A stretch of 7,657 nucleotides of DNA from Actinomycetes bacterium (GTDB lineage Bacteria; Actinomycetota; Acidimicrobiia; Acidimicrobiales; Palsa-688). Both the position numbers and the translations under genes were made by a program. The stretch lies in contig JAKBBA010000151.1 in NCBI GenBank assembly GCA_021808665.1, forward strand, positions 1 to 7,657, written 5' to 3'. Shown in pieces: positions 1 through 6,695 of this stretch. The notes under the pieces are model-generated. The model was not told the DNA's origin, did no database searches, and saw only the letters and a program-made list of their open reading frames with translations. Positions within the stretch are counted from its first letter, which is position 1, and every line of letters starts with the position of its first letter.

Positions 1-263
1 AATGGGACGTCGAGGACTGGCGTGACCGAGCGGCGTGCCGGGACACCGACCCGGATCTATTTTTCCCAGTCGGAAGTACCGGCGCGGCGATCGAGCAGAT
101 TGAGTCGGCCAAGCAGGTGTGTTGCAGTTGTGAATCCGTGCGATCCTGTCTTGAGTTCGCGTTGGCGACCAACCAGGAGTCCGGGATCTGGGGCGGAACC
201 TCGGAGGACGAAAGGCGGCGGCTTCGCAGGTCCTGGCTCTCCGAGCAGCGCCGGACCTGCTGA
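1..263 (+). CDS. whiB1: WhiB-family iron-sulfur regulator, WhiB1/WblE-like (5' end missing)
   Basis: Reading from base 3 gives 86 in-frame codons to the TGA at 261-263. No start is visible, so the gene begins before the window. The four cluster-binding cysteines are at fragment residues 12, 40, 43 and 49; the 28-3-6 spacing equals that of M. tuberculosis WhiB1 (Cys9, 37, 40, 46). Also visible are DPDLFFPVG after the first Cys, the GIWGG turn (61-65) and the TSEDERRRLRR basic tail. WhiB1 is known to hold a 4Fe-4S cluster that reacts with nitric oxide, and to act through sigma-A region 4 and DNA. At least three residues precede the point equivalent to WhiB1 Met1. Oddities are two extra cysteines: residue 41, inside the CCSC motif, and residue 86, the last one. 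The convergent PdtaS neighbour matches Rv3219/Rv3220c and supports WhiB1 over other WhiB paralogues. The family is certain; the subtype is likely. Confidence 0.93.
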   Translation, partial: WDVEDWRDRAACRDTDPDLFFPVGSTGAAIEQIESAKQVCCSCESVRSCLEFALATNQESGIWGGTSEDERRRLRRSWLSEQRRTC

Positions 264-285
264 GCGTCAAGACTTGCAGAGCGGG

Positions 286-1770
286 TCATATGGTCACAAA
301 GTCGTCGCTCGGATGATCCAAGGGAATCTCGATGTCTACGACCGTGCCGTTCCGGTTGTACATCTTTATGGTGCCTCCGAGTTGGCTGCGCACGAGGCCG
401 CTCACGATTGACAAGCCGAGGGACGACGACCCTTCGAGGGTGAAACCTTCCGGCAACCCGATGCCGTTGTCGTGCACCGATATCCGCAACGCGGGCCCGA
501 CACGATCGAGGTCGATCTGGACCTCGATCGCGCCTTGCGACGATTGACCGTCCTCGCCGCTTCCGACCGGCCGAGCGTGTTCAGCGGCATTTTGAAGGAG
601 CTCGTTGAGTACGACTGCGAGCGGGGTCGCCACGGCCGCTTCAAGGCTGCCTGCCTCGCCCTGGCAGCTGATTCTCACAGGGCGGTCGAGACTTCCCATG
701 TCTTCGGTCATGCGGGCGAGGGAGGGAACTATGTCGTTGAAGTCAACGGCATCGGTAGTATCACGAGATAGTATCTCATGCACCAAGGCGATCGAGCGAA
801 CCCGCCTTTCGGACTCCTCTAGGGCGTGGCGCGCTTCGCCTTGAGGCATACGCCTGTACTGAATCCGCAGAAGCGAGGAAATCGTCTGCAGGTTGTTCTT
901 GACCCGGTGATGCACTTCGCGGATAGCTGCGTCCTTTGACAGCAGGAGCCGGTCGCGCCGTCGTAGGTCGCTGACGTCACGCACCAAGACCAAGGCGCCG
1001 CTTATCTCCACGTCGTCGAGGAGCGGTATGCAGCGCACGATGACCACGGTGTCACCCTCGCCGACCTCCTCGACGACTGGAAGTCGGCTCTGGTAGGCCA
1101 GCGGCACTGCGGTCTGGTAGATGCCGGCCTCGTCGAGTCGGATCCCGTCGATGCCGGAGTAAATCCCGAGGCGATGCAAGGCGTTCACCGCGTTCGGGGA
1201 CGCGTAGTCGACGCGCGCCGACTCGTCTAGGACGAGCACGCCGTCGCCGACCCGAGGAGTTTCCGAGATGAACGTCTCGTCCACGGGGAACGGGTATTCG
1301 CCTCGGGCGATCATCCGTGCGAGACGGTCGAAAACCTCGACGTATACCCGCTCCAAGACCCCGGGACGCCGACGCACCGAAAGCGCCGACTCCCGGGTCA
1401 TCACTGCAACAAGTGAACCCTGACATCGCACAGGAATGCACACGAGGCGGGCACGCTCACTGCGGGCTGTGACCCGGACCTCGTCCTCGACGACAGCGCC
1501 CAGACGCCACGCCCGTGAGACGATCGTCTGCTCGTCATTGCCGATGACATGACCAACCAGGTCGTCGGGATGCAAGGTCTGGCTGGTTGTCGGCCTCACC
1601 TGGCCGACAACGACGAAGTCCGCGCTGTCCCGCACCGGTACGAACAGCAGCAGGTCCGCGAAGCACAGATCCGACAGCATTCCCCAGCCTGCGACGAGCC
1701 GCTGCAAGTGGGTGACCACACCAGGCTGAGCGCCACAGTGATCTTGGATGAGCTCGGCGAGAGTTGCCAT
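286..1770 (-). CDS. pdtaS: PdtaS-like sensor histidine kinase (GAF-PAS-HisKA_2-HATPase)
   Basis: This is a cytoplasmic two-component kinase of 494 residues (M. tuberculosis PdtaS has 501). I see no membrane segment or signal peptide. Domain order is a GAF-like region at about 1-160, a PAS domain at about 175-270 (DYASPNAVNALHRLG at 188-202), a HisKA_2 dimerisation domain and an ATPase domain. HisKA_2 carries REVHHRVKNNLQ (284-295), with His288 the probable phosphoacceptor. The ATPase has the N box NELLQNAAEHA (389-399), the G1 box DNGIGLPEGF (434-443) and the G2 box SSLGLSIV (449-456). PdtaS is known to phosphorylate PdtaR, an ANTAR antiterminator that binds RNA; no PdtaR gene is present here. 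The gene follows the second Get3-like ATPase by 12 bases, so it is probably cotranscribed. The ATG start at 1770 has no clear Shine-Dalgarno site, but the N-terminus aligns with PdtaS from its first residues. GAF cysteines 53 and 57 of M. tuberculosis align with Val54 and Val58. Confidence 0.93.
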   Translation of the reverse strand: MATLAELIQDHCGAQPGVVTHLQRLVAGWGMLSDLCFADLLLFVPVRDSADFVVVGQVRPTTSQTLHPDDLVGHVIGNDEQTIVSRAWRLGAVVEDEVRVTARSERARLVCIPVRCQGSLVAVMTRESALSVRRRPGVLERVYVEVFDRLARMIARGEYPFPVDETFISETPRVGDGVLVLDESARVDYASPNAVNALHRLGIYSGIDGIRLDEAGIYQTAVPLAYQSRLPVVEEVGEGDTVVIVRCIPLLDDVEISGALVLVRDVSDLRRRDRLLLSKDAAIREVHHRVKNNLQTISSLLRIQYRRMPQGEARHALEESERRVRSIALVHEILSRDTTDAVDFNDIVPSLARMTEDMGSLDRPVRISCQGEAGSLEAAVATPLAVVLNELLQNAAEHARPVGSGEDGQSSQGAIEVQIDLDRVGPALRISVHDNGIGLPEGFTLEGSSSLGLSIVSGLVRSQLGGTIKMYNRNGTVVDIEIPLDHPSDDFVTI

Positions 1771-1782
1771 CTTGACCGGCGT

Positions 1783-2964
1783 TCAGTTCCAGGTGTACTT
1801 GCCGAGCTTGAGCAAGCCCGCCAGGTCGTGGATATCGGTGTCCATCTCCGGGGCGCTGACCACGATGTGGGGTCGCCGTTCCAATTCCTGGCGGAGGGCC
1901 GCCTCGCGGCTCGCGACCATCGAGAAATTCGAAAAGTTGACCGCTATTTCCTCGAGCACCCGCCCGAGCTGTTCGGGATCAGTGCCTAGCTGTGCTGCGA
2001 CGCTCGCAAGCGCGGTCGAGGCGATGCCGGCCGACTCGAGTCTGGCTGCGACTCGTGCGGCCTCGTCGTCTAGAAGATAGCCGGGCAGAACCTTGTTCAA
2101 CACCAAAGCCCCGAGGTCGAGGCCCTTCTCGGTGAGCACTTCGATGAAAAATTCTGCCTCCGCCGCGGGTGCAGGCTCGAGAGTGCTGACGACGACGAAC
2201 GTCGTTCGATGGTCCCGCAGCAGTCTGTCTACGGCTCGGGCTCGCTCTACGAAACCCGGATACATCGTTTGGAAGAGGATGAAGAACTCGGCGATGTCCT
2301 CTAGGAACTGCGAGCCAAGGACTCGGTCGGCCACCTGATAAAAAGGACGCGAAGCGACGTTGACGAGCCGGCTCCTGTACGGAGCGATTAGTAGGCGTAG
2401 AAGTTTTGAAGAAAAGAACTCGGCCATCCGAGAAGGAGCGGCGATGAAATCGAGCGCGTTCCGGCTCGGAGGCGTGTCGACGACGATCAGGTCGTAGGTT
2501 CCGCTCGTGTGGAGCTCGTAGAGGCGCTCCATCGCAATGTAGTCGTGGCTTTGGACGAATCTTCCAGAGATGTTCGCGTAAAGCGGGTTCGCGAGGATCC
2601 GCCTCGACGTGGCGGCGTCGGGAGCGTGGCGGCGCACGAGGTCATCCCAACTCTGCTTCGTGTCGAGCATCGCGGCCCACATCTCGCCGCGAGGCTTCAT
2701 GCCGAGGCGGTCAAATGCTTGCGGGTCCACCTTCCTCGCCTCGTTGCCCAAACTCTCTATACCTAGGGCGTCAGCGAGACGTCTCGCCGGATCAACTGTC
2801 AAGACCAGCACTTTGCTCTTCTGGTGTAGCGCTGCCATGGCGGCGAGGGCAGCGGCCGTCGTCGTCTTTCCGACACCGCCCGACCCGCAAGCGATGACGA
2901 TCTCCTTTGCGGCGACCATACCGCTCATAGCAGTCGCCGCCGGCGTAGCCACGCGTGGCGACAT
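1783..2964 (-). CDS. Get3/ArsA-like ATPase, Rv3680 (BagB) type
   Basis: A SIMIBI-class P-loop ATPase of 393 residues. The P-loop is GSGGVGKTT (27-35), switch I is TVDPARRLADALGI (56-69) and switch II is VVDTPPSRNALDF (161-173). These, together with LLRLLIAPYRS (187-197) and LGSQFLEDIAEFF (216-228), resemble M. tuberculosis Rv3680 closely. Rv3679/Rv3680 have been described as paired Get3 homologues (BagA/BagB) linked to metabolic and nitric-oxide stress; automatic annotation usually says arsenite-transporting ATPase, which is not supported here because no ArsB or ArsC is nearby. The signature lysine of deviant Walker A motifs is Ser28, as in Rv3680, which has Ala. No CxxC zinc motif exists; Cys26 is the only cysteine. 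Its start ATG shares one base with the TGA of the upstream ATPase (TGATG), which implies translational coupling and 1:1 production. Met13 or Met16 are alternative starts, but the coupled ATG is preferred. Confidence 0.9.
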   Translation of the reverse strand: MSPRVATPAATAMSGMVAAKEIVIACGSGGVGKTTTAAALAAMAALHQKSKVLVLTVDPARRLADALGIESLGNEARKVDPQAFDRLGMKPRGEMWAAMLDTKQSWDDLVRRHAPDAATSRRILANPLYANISGRFVQSHDYIAMERLYELHTSGTYDLIVVDTPPSRNALDFIAAPSRMAEFFSSKLLRLLIAPYRSRLVNVASRPFYQVADRVLGSQFLEDIAEFFILFQTMYPGFVERARAVDRLLRDHRTTFVVVSTLEPAPAAEAEFFIEVLTEKGLDLGALVLNKVLPGYLLDDEAARVAARLESAGIASTALASVAAQLGTDPEQLGRVLEEIAVNFSNFSMVASREAALRQELERRPHIVVSAPEMDTDIHDLAGLLKLGKYTWN

Positions 2965-3923
2965 CAGTAACCCATTTCGGCTGCGAGCGCCTCTGCGACG
3001 TGACGGGTGGTGCGAAGCCCGCTTCCTCTCGAGAACAGGTATGGCATGTAAAGCATGGCGATCTCGGGGCGGACGGCGCTACGCAGATCCTCCAAGTGCC
3101 CGGTTCTGGAGCGTCGCATGGTCACAGTGAGCCGAGCTGCATCGACAATCGACTCGAGTGACCCTCCGAGTTCCGACTCGATGCCACGACGCGAAGCCGG
3201 GTCTTCAAGGCGAGCAAACACCTCCTCTTCTCTACGGCCGAAGAGTTCGGGAAGGACCCGGTTTACTACCACGGCGCTCAAGGCGACGTTGGTCTCGTCG
3301 TCGAGGCGCGCCATGAGCTCAACGGTCTCGCTAACCGGCATCTCGGCCGGAGTCGCGACTATCACGACCCCCGTGCGGTCATGGTCACCGAGGATGTCCA
3401 GCATCCATCCGGTCTGCTGGCGGACGAGTCCGACCTTCACAAGCTCGTTGATCGCCTGTGGTGCTGCGAGCTGGCCGACGACATGGCCGCTCGAGGGCGC
3501 ATCGACGATGACAAGGTCATAGTGGCCTTCTTTGACCTCCCAACAAAACTTCCCGACCGTTACGATTTCCCTGACCCCCGGCGCCGCCGAAGCGACGAAG
3601 TCGAACATGCGGGCGACTGGGCCGATCCGAGTGATCAAGGGCAATTTCAGCTGAAGTGACAGGTATTGCTTTAGAGAGGCTTCGGTGTCCATCGACATCG
3701 CCCAAAGGCGCGGCGCGACCTGCCGTTCGGCGAAACCGAGCGGTCCGACCTCGTAGAGGTCCGCGAGATCTCCTCTGGCATCCACGTCGCAGACGAGGGT
3801 TTTCTTGCCCCGCTCGGCAGCCAACCACGCAAGGGCGGCTGCGATCGTGGTCTTACCGACGCCACCCTTCCCGGTGACGAAAACCAGCTGATGGTCTAGT
3901 AGGTCAGCCACGCACCGCGGCAC
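2964..3923 (-). CDS. Get3/ArsA-like ATPase, Rv3679 (BagA) type
   Basis: A SIMIBI-class P-loop ATPase of 319 residues, first of the pair. The P-loop is GKGGVGKTT (18-26), with the intersubunit signature Lys19 and the catalytic Lys24. Switch I is DVDARGDLADLY (46-57), switch II is VIVDAPSSGHVVGQL (138-152), and ATPAEMPVSETVELM (190-204) is the segment expected to reach the nucleotide. The match is to M. tuberculosis Rv3679 in gene order, size class and switch regions. The three cysteines (4, 45, 127) do not form CxxC. It probably dimerises with the downstream ATPase and uses ATP to drive handling of a client, possibly a membrane protein as Get3 does; the client is unknown. The GTG start at 3923 overlaps the end of the DUF3107 gene by 20 bases. 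A second in-frame GTG at 3911 would cut the overlap to 8 bases and remove four residues. Neither has a clear Shine-Dalgarno site, so coupling to the upstream gene is likely. Confidence 0.9.
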   Translation of the reverse strand: MPRCVADLLDHQLVFVTGKGGVGKTTIAAALAWLAAERGKKTLVCDVDARGDLADLYEVGPLGFAERQVAPRLWAMSMDTEASLKQYLSLQLKLPLITRIGPVARMFDFVASAAPGVREIVTVGKFCWEVKEGHYDLVIVDAPSSGHVVGQLAAPQAINELVKVGLVRQQTGWMLDILGDHDRTGVVIVATPAEMPVSETVELMARLDDETNVALSAVVVNRVLPELFGRREEEVFARLEDPASRRGIESELGGSLESIVDAARLTVTMRRSRTGHLEDLRSAVRPEIAMLYMPYLFSRGSGLRTTRHVAEALAAEMGY

Positions 3924-4149
3924 CGAAGCCGACTCGGCGCTCGTCGCTCACCGTGTTCATCTCCACATAGGCGATACGGCCGGCGGGGACACCGATCCGC
4001 CTCCCCTTTCGGTCCGTCAGCCACAGGATACCGGACTGGGATGAAAGAACCTCCTCAACTTGGGCTCCCAGCTGTTCCGGGTCGACGCCTTCGGGAAGCT
4101 CCAACTCGATTTCCTTGGGTGATTGAACCACTCCGATTCGTACGTCCAC
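3904..4149 (-). CDS. DUF3107 family small protein (Rv3208A/TB9.4-like)
   Basis: A small soluble protein of 81 residues. It begins with DVRIGVVQSPKEIELEL, has a LWLTDRKGRR strand-turn (42-51), and carries the family hallmark RIAYVE (58-63) followed by RRVGFG (71-76). This matches actinobacterial DUF3107 proteins such as M. tuberculosis Rv3208A, which is slightly longer. No biochemical role is established; databases sometimes call it ATP-binding, but no P-loop or other nucleotide motif is visible. The GTG start at 4149 is fixed by AGGGAG six bases upstream. It lies 30 bases after the MFS transporter stop, and its 3' end overlaps the start of the first Get3-like ATPase. That overlap makes a shared complex or coupled production with the ATPase pair plausible, which is inference. 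Family assignment is firm; function is unknown. Confidence 0.87.
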   Translation of the reverse strand: MDVRIGVVQSPKEIELELPEGVDPEQLGAQVEEVLSSQSGILWLTDRKGRRIGVPAGRIAYVEMNTVSDERRVGFGAAVRG

Positions 4150-4161
4150 TGCGGTCTCCCT
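4150..4161 (-). promoter_or_regulatory. Ribosome binding site for the DUF3107 gene
   Basis: On the minus strand AGGGAG (4161-4156) lies six bases before the GTG at 4149. It is one of only two convincing Shine-Dalgarno sites in the window. It decides a GTG start and suggests that translation starts afresh here after the 30-base gap behind the MFS gene. Confidence 0.7.
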
Positions 4162-4179
4162 GGCTTGGCGTCCTTACCC

Positions 4180-5982
4180 TCACATCGTAGGGGTTCTCGC
4201 GGCAGTGGCGGATCCGAGGGTCCACAAGGCGAGGGCCGCTGCGGCGCCGGCGCTCAAAGCCGCCCCCACGAATATGGTGTGCAACTCCCCTACGACAGCG
4301 TTGGTGCTAGCTGCGTTGAATGCAGGGCAGCTCGTCGGGTGGGAGGGACACAGCGTGAAAGCAGACGGAATCCGTGCCTCGACCAGGTAGAAGCGATGGA
4401 GTGCCACGGCGGTGAGAGCGGACAGACCTGCGAGCATGCCTACCGTTCGAGACACGACGCCGAGAGCGCCGGCGAGAGCGTGAAATCGATCCTCGACCGC
4501 TCCGAGGATAGCGACGTTGAGCGGGGAAGCGGCCAGGCCGAAACCGAGACCGCAAACGAGGAGCTCCAAGTCGCTCGGGCGGATCGCCCCTCCAAGGGCG
4601 GTAGCTGACCATGTCGACATGACGACGAACGCTGCCCCGGAAAGCACCATTCCGCACGCAGCGATGTAGGGGGCACGCCGGCGATTACGGCAAAGGACGC
4701 CTCCGACGACGGCCCCGATCGGTACGGCGACGAGAAAGCGCACGAGGACGAACGACGCGGCTATCTCGGAGTTCGGGTCTACCGTCGAGCGCGCGAAAAG
4801 TGGGATGTCAACGAGCGCCGCTATCAAAGCGGCACCCAGCCACAGATTCACCAGCAGTGATCCCCAAGCCGGGCGTGCGGCAAAGCTGCCACGCGGGATG
4901 AGGGCGTGCTCGGCGTGGCGTTGCCGCCACCAGAACAACGCCGCAAGCAGAACGCCAATGGGTGCCACCACCGGGGTGCTCGACGCGAGAACCTGCTTCG
5001 CGGGGTTCGCCGTCGAGAAGGCGATGACGATGCAGGACAAAACCCCTGCCAGAAGAAGTGCCCCCGCCAGGTCGGCTCGCCTCAAGCGTCCCCAAGGGAT
5101 GACCGCGCCGGACGAGCGTCGAATCTTCCCTCGGTCGAATGCCGTCCAGGCTCCTGACGCTGCGAGGAGCGCTGCCGATGCGATCACGACCGGAGCGGAC
5201 AAAGATGCCCAAGGTCCGCCAGCCAACGGTGCGTACGCACTTCCGAAAGTGACGCTGTCGGCGAGGCTTGCCGGCGCCTCGAGTCCGGCGATCAAACCGA
5301 CGGCCCCGAGGAGACCGAGAGCCGCGCCGACGAGGTTCCGGTGGTAGCGCCGGCCCTTCTCAGAGCCTTGTGCAACGAGATCGTCGTGCCGACCCGACGG
5401 GATACCCCGGTCGGTGAACCACAACACGGCGCCCAGAATGGCGGTGATCGGTAGGTTCACCCAGAAAATCGTCCGCCAGCTCGACACGGCGACGACCGCA
5501 GCGCCGTAGAGGGGGCCTATGAGACTTCCGAGCTCTTGCACGGCGCCGATGATCCCTAGAGGGATGCCGCGCTGGTCGGGCGGCCAGCGCGCCGCAACCA
5601 TCGCAAGCGCTACGGGGATCATCCCTCCGCCGCCGACCCCTTGAAGCGAACGACCGAGCACGACGACCGAGAGGGTGTGCGAGGTGGCGGTGATCAGCGA
5701 TCCGACAGCGAACGCCAGAAGGCAGATCCGAAGAGACGTGGCTGTCCCGGCCTCGTCGGTTATCCGCCCGATGAGCGGGAGCACTGCCGTGTAGCCGAGA
5801 AGGAAACCGCTGATGATCGGCGCAGCGCGCTGGAGGTGATCAACGCCTATCCCGACGCTGGTCATGATGTTCGGGAGGGCGACTACGACGACGTAGGTGT
5901 CCGATGCGGCGAGGAGTACCGCGAGCGCTGCCAAAGAAAGGCGTGTCCTGTCCGTCCGCGAAACCGGAAGGTGCGTGGCCAA
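4180..5982 (-). CDS. P55/Rv1410-like MFS transporter (DHA2 type, LprG partner)
   Basis: A major facilitator protein of 600 residues with about 14 hydrophobic segments. Visible motifs are ASDTYVVVVALPNI in TM1 (26-39, with Asp28), the motif A loop GRITDEAG (72-79), GRSLQGVGGGGM (110-121), QELGSLIGPLYG (149-160), LVDIPLF (390-396), VPIGAVVGG (420-428) and RTVGMLAGLSAL (512-523). These align along the whole length with M. tuberculosis P55 (Rv1410), which exports triacylglycerol-type lipids with LprG and affects drug sensitivity. The gene sits eight bases after an LprG-like gene, the same order as Rv1411c-Rv1410c. The start is TTG at 5982; the frame stays open upstream into lprG but offers no ATG or GTG. 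The predicted outside loop before the last segment holds Cys545 and Cys552, a possible disulfide. It is longer than P55. A drug pump without a lipid role cannot be excluded from sequence alone. Confidence 0.9.
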   Translation of the reverse strand: MATHLPVSRTDRTRLSLAALAVLLAASDTYVVVVALPNIMTSVGIGVDHLQRAAPIISGFLLGYTAVLPLIGRITDEAGTATSLRICLLAFAVGSLITATSHTLSVVVLGRSLQGVGGGGMIPVALAMVAARWPPDQRGIPLGIIGAVQELGSLIGPLYGAAVVAVSSWRTIFWVNLPITAILGAVLWFTDRGIPSGRHDDLVAQGSEKGRRYHRNLVGAALGLLGAVGLIAGLEAPASLADSVTFGSAYAPLAGGPWASLSAPVVIASAALLAASGAWTAFDRGKIRRSSGAVIPWGRLRRADLAGALLLAGVLSCIVIAFSTANPAKQVLASSTPVVAPIGVLLAALFWWRQRHAEHALIPRGSFAARPAWGSLLVNLWLGAALIAALVDIPLFARSTVDPNSEIAASFVLVRFLVAVPIGAVVGGVLCRNRRRAPYIAACGMVLSGAAFVVMSTWSATALGGAIRPSDLELLVCGLGFGLAASPLNVAILGAVEDRFHALAGALGVVSRTVGMLAGLSALTAVALHRFYLVEARIPSAFTLCPSHPTSCPAFNAASTNAVVGELHTIFVGAALSAGAAAALALWTLGSATAARTPTM

Positions 5983-5990
5983 ACTCGTCG

Positions 5991-6695
5991 TCAGGACACC
6001 GGAGGCAAAGCGATCGTCACGTGCTCACCGTAGTTCGAGAGGGTGACCGTGTAGGTGGAGTTCGAAGTTGCGCTTGTGAGCGGGCCGACCAGGGTCACCG
6101 ATCTCAACTGGAAATTTGCCGGGTCTATCGCAGCGGTCATATCGACTGGTAGAGCGGGGTTGGCGTCAGGAAGCACGGGCACGTCTTTGCCCGGAATCTG
6201 GTAAGCGACTGTATCTAGGAGCTCGCCTCCGATGCGCTCCTGGCCGCCGAGTTTCGCATTGCCTCCGAGGGTCAGAAGGCGGCTGAGGCCGCTCGACGGG
6301 CTGAGCAGCGACGCCGGGTTCTCCAATCCGAAAGACGCTGGACTTGTCTTGGTGTACGAACTTGACAGCGGCAGCTCCGCCTCGAACACAGACCCGACAG
6401 AGACGACCTTGACCGTCGCAGTGAACCCGCTGATCGCAACAGCGAAGGATCCTTGAAGGCTGCTCGGCCGTTCGAAGTCGCCGCTACCCCCGACCAGGTT
6501 CGTGCCTTTGCTTGCCACGTTCTTGCTGCTCAGCGCGAAGTGCAGACTGGGAGCGGCGTCGACGGCTGCCTTGGCTTTGGCCAGGAGATCTCCGGCAGAC
6601 AGCCTCGGGCTAGTCGTGGAACCGCACCCAGCGGTGATCACACACGTTGCAATGGCCAGAACCGTCAGGTTCCTTCTTCGGAAAATTGCTTTCAT
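5991..6695 (-). CDS. lprG: LprG-like lipoprotein (LppX/LprA/F/G family)
   Basis: A secreted lipoprotein of 234 residues (M. tuberculosis LprG has 236). The N-terminus is MKAIFRRRN followed by a hydrophobic stretch and TAGC with lipidated Cys24; Thr at -3 of the lipobox is acceptable but not the usual Leu/Val/Ile. Matches to LprG include SAGDLLAKAKAAVDAAPS (33-50), the ENPASLLSPSSGLSRLL region and the C-terminus, which ends YGEHVTIALPPVS against WGEKVQVTKPPVS. LprG is known to bind triacylated lipids in a hydrophobic pocket and pass them outward in concert with the P55 pump encoded next to it, the arrangement seen here. I chose the ATG at 6695 because it begins a standard signal peptide. The frame is open back to 6938, but that extension would bury the signal peptide and run into the divergent gene. 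No clear Shine-Dalgarno site precedes the ATG. It is probably the first gene of the minus-strand run. Confidence 0.9.
   Translation of the reverse strand: MKAIFRRRNLTVLAIATCVITAGCGSTTSPRLSAGDLLAKAKAAVDAAPSLHFALSSKNVASKGTNLVGGSGDFERPSSLQGSFAVAISGFTATVKVVSVGSVFEAELPLSSSYTKTSPASFGLENPASLLSPSSGLSRLLTLGGNAKLGGQERIGGELLDTVAYQIPGKDVPVLPDANPALPVDMTAAIDPANFQLRSVTLVGPLTSATSNSTYTVTLSNYGEHVTIALPPVS

Noticed and set aside
264..285. Bidirectional terminator between whiB1 and pdtaS
   Set aside because: No stable inverted repeat or T tract can be made from these 22 bases or the immediate flanks.
22..411. 129-codon plus-strand frame starting at 22
   Set aside because: It lies in another frame over the clear WhiB coding sequence and antisense to the pdtaS 3' end. 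The product is low-complexity and Arg/Ser/Pro-rich, typical of a shadow frame in GC-rich DNA.
1783..3923. Arsenite efflux ATPase (ArsA) function for the ATPase pair
   Set aside because: No ArsB, ArsC, ArsD or ArsR gene nearby and no Cys-rich arsenite site. The sequences match the Rv3679/Rv3680 Get3-like type instead.
4123..4608. 161-codon plus-strand frame antisense to the MFS transporter
   Set aside because: No recognisable domain, charged low-complexity product, wholly explained by the reverse strand of the well-supported transporter gene.
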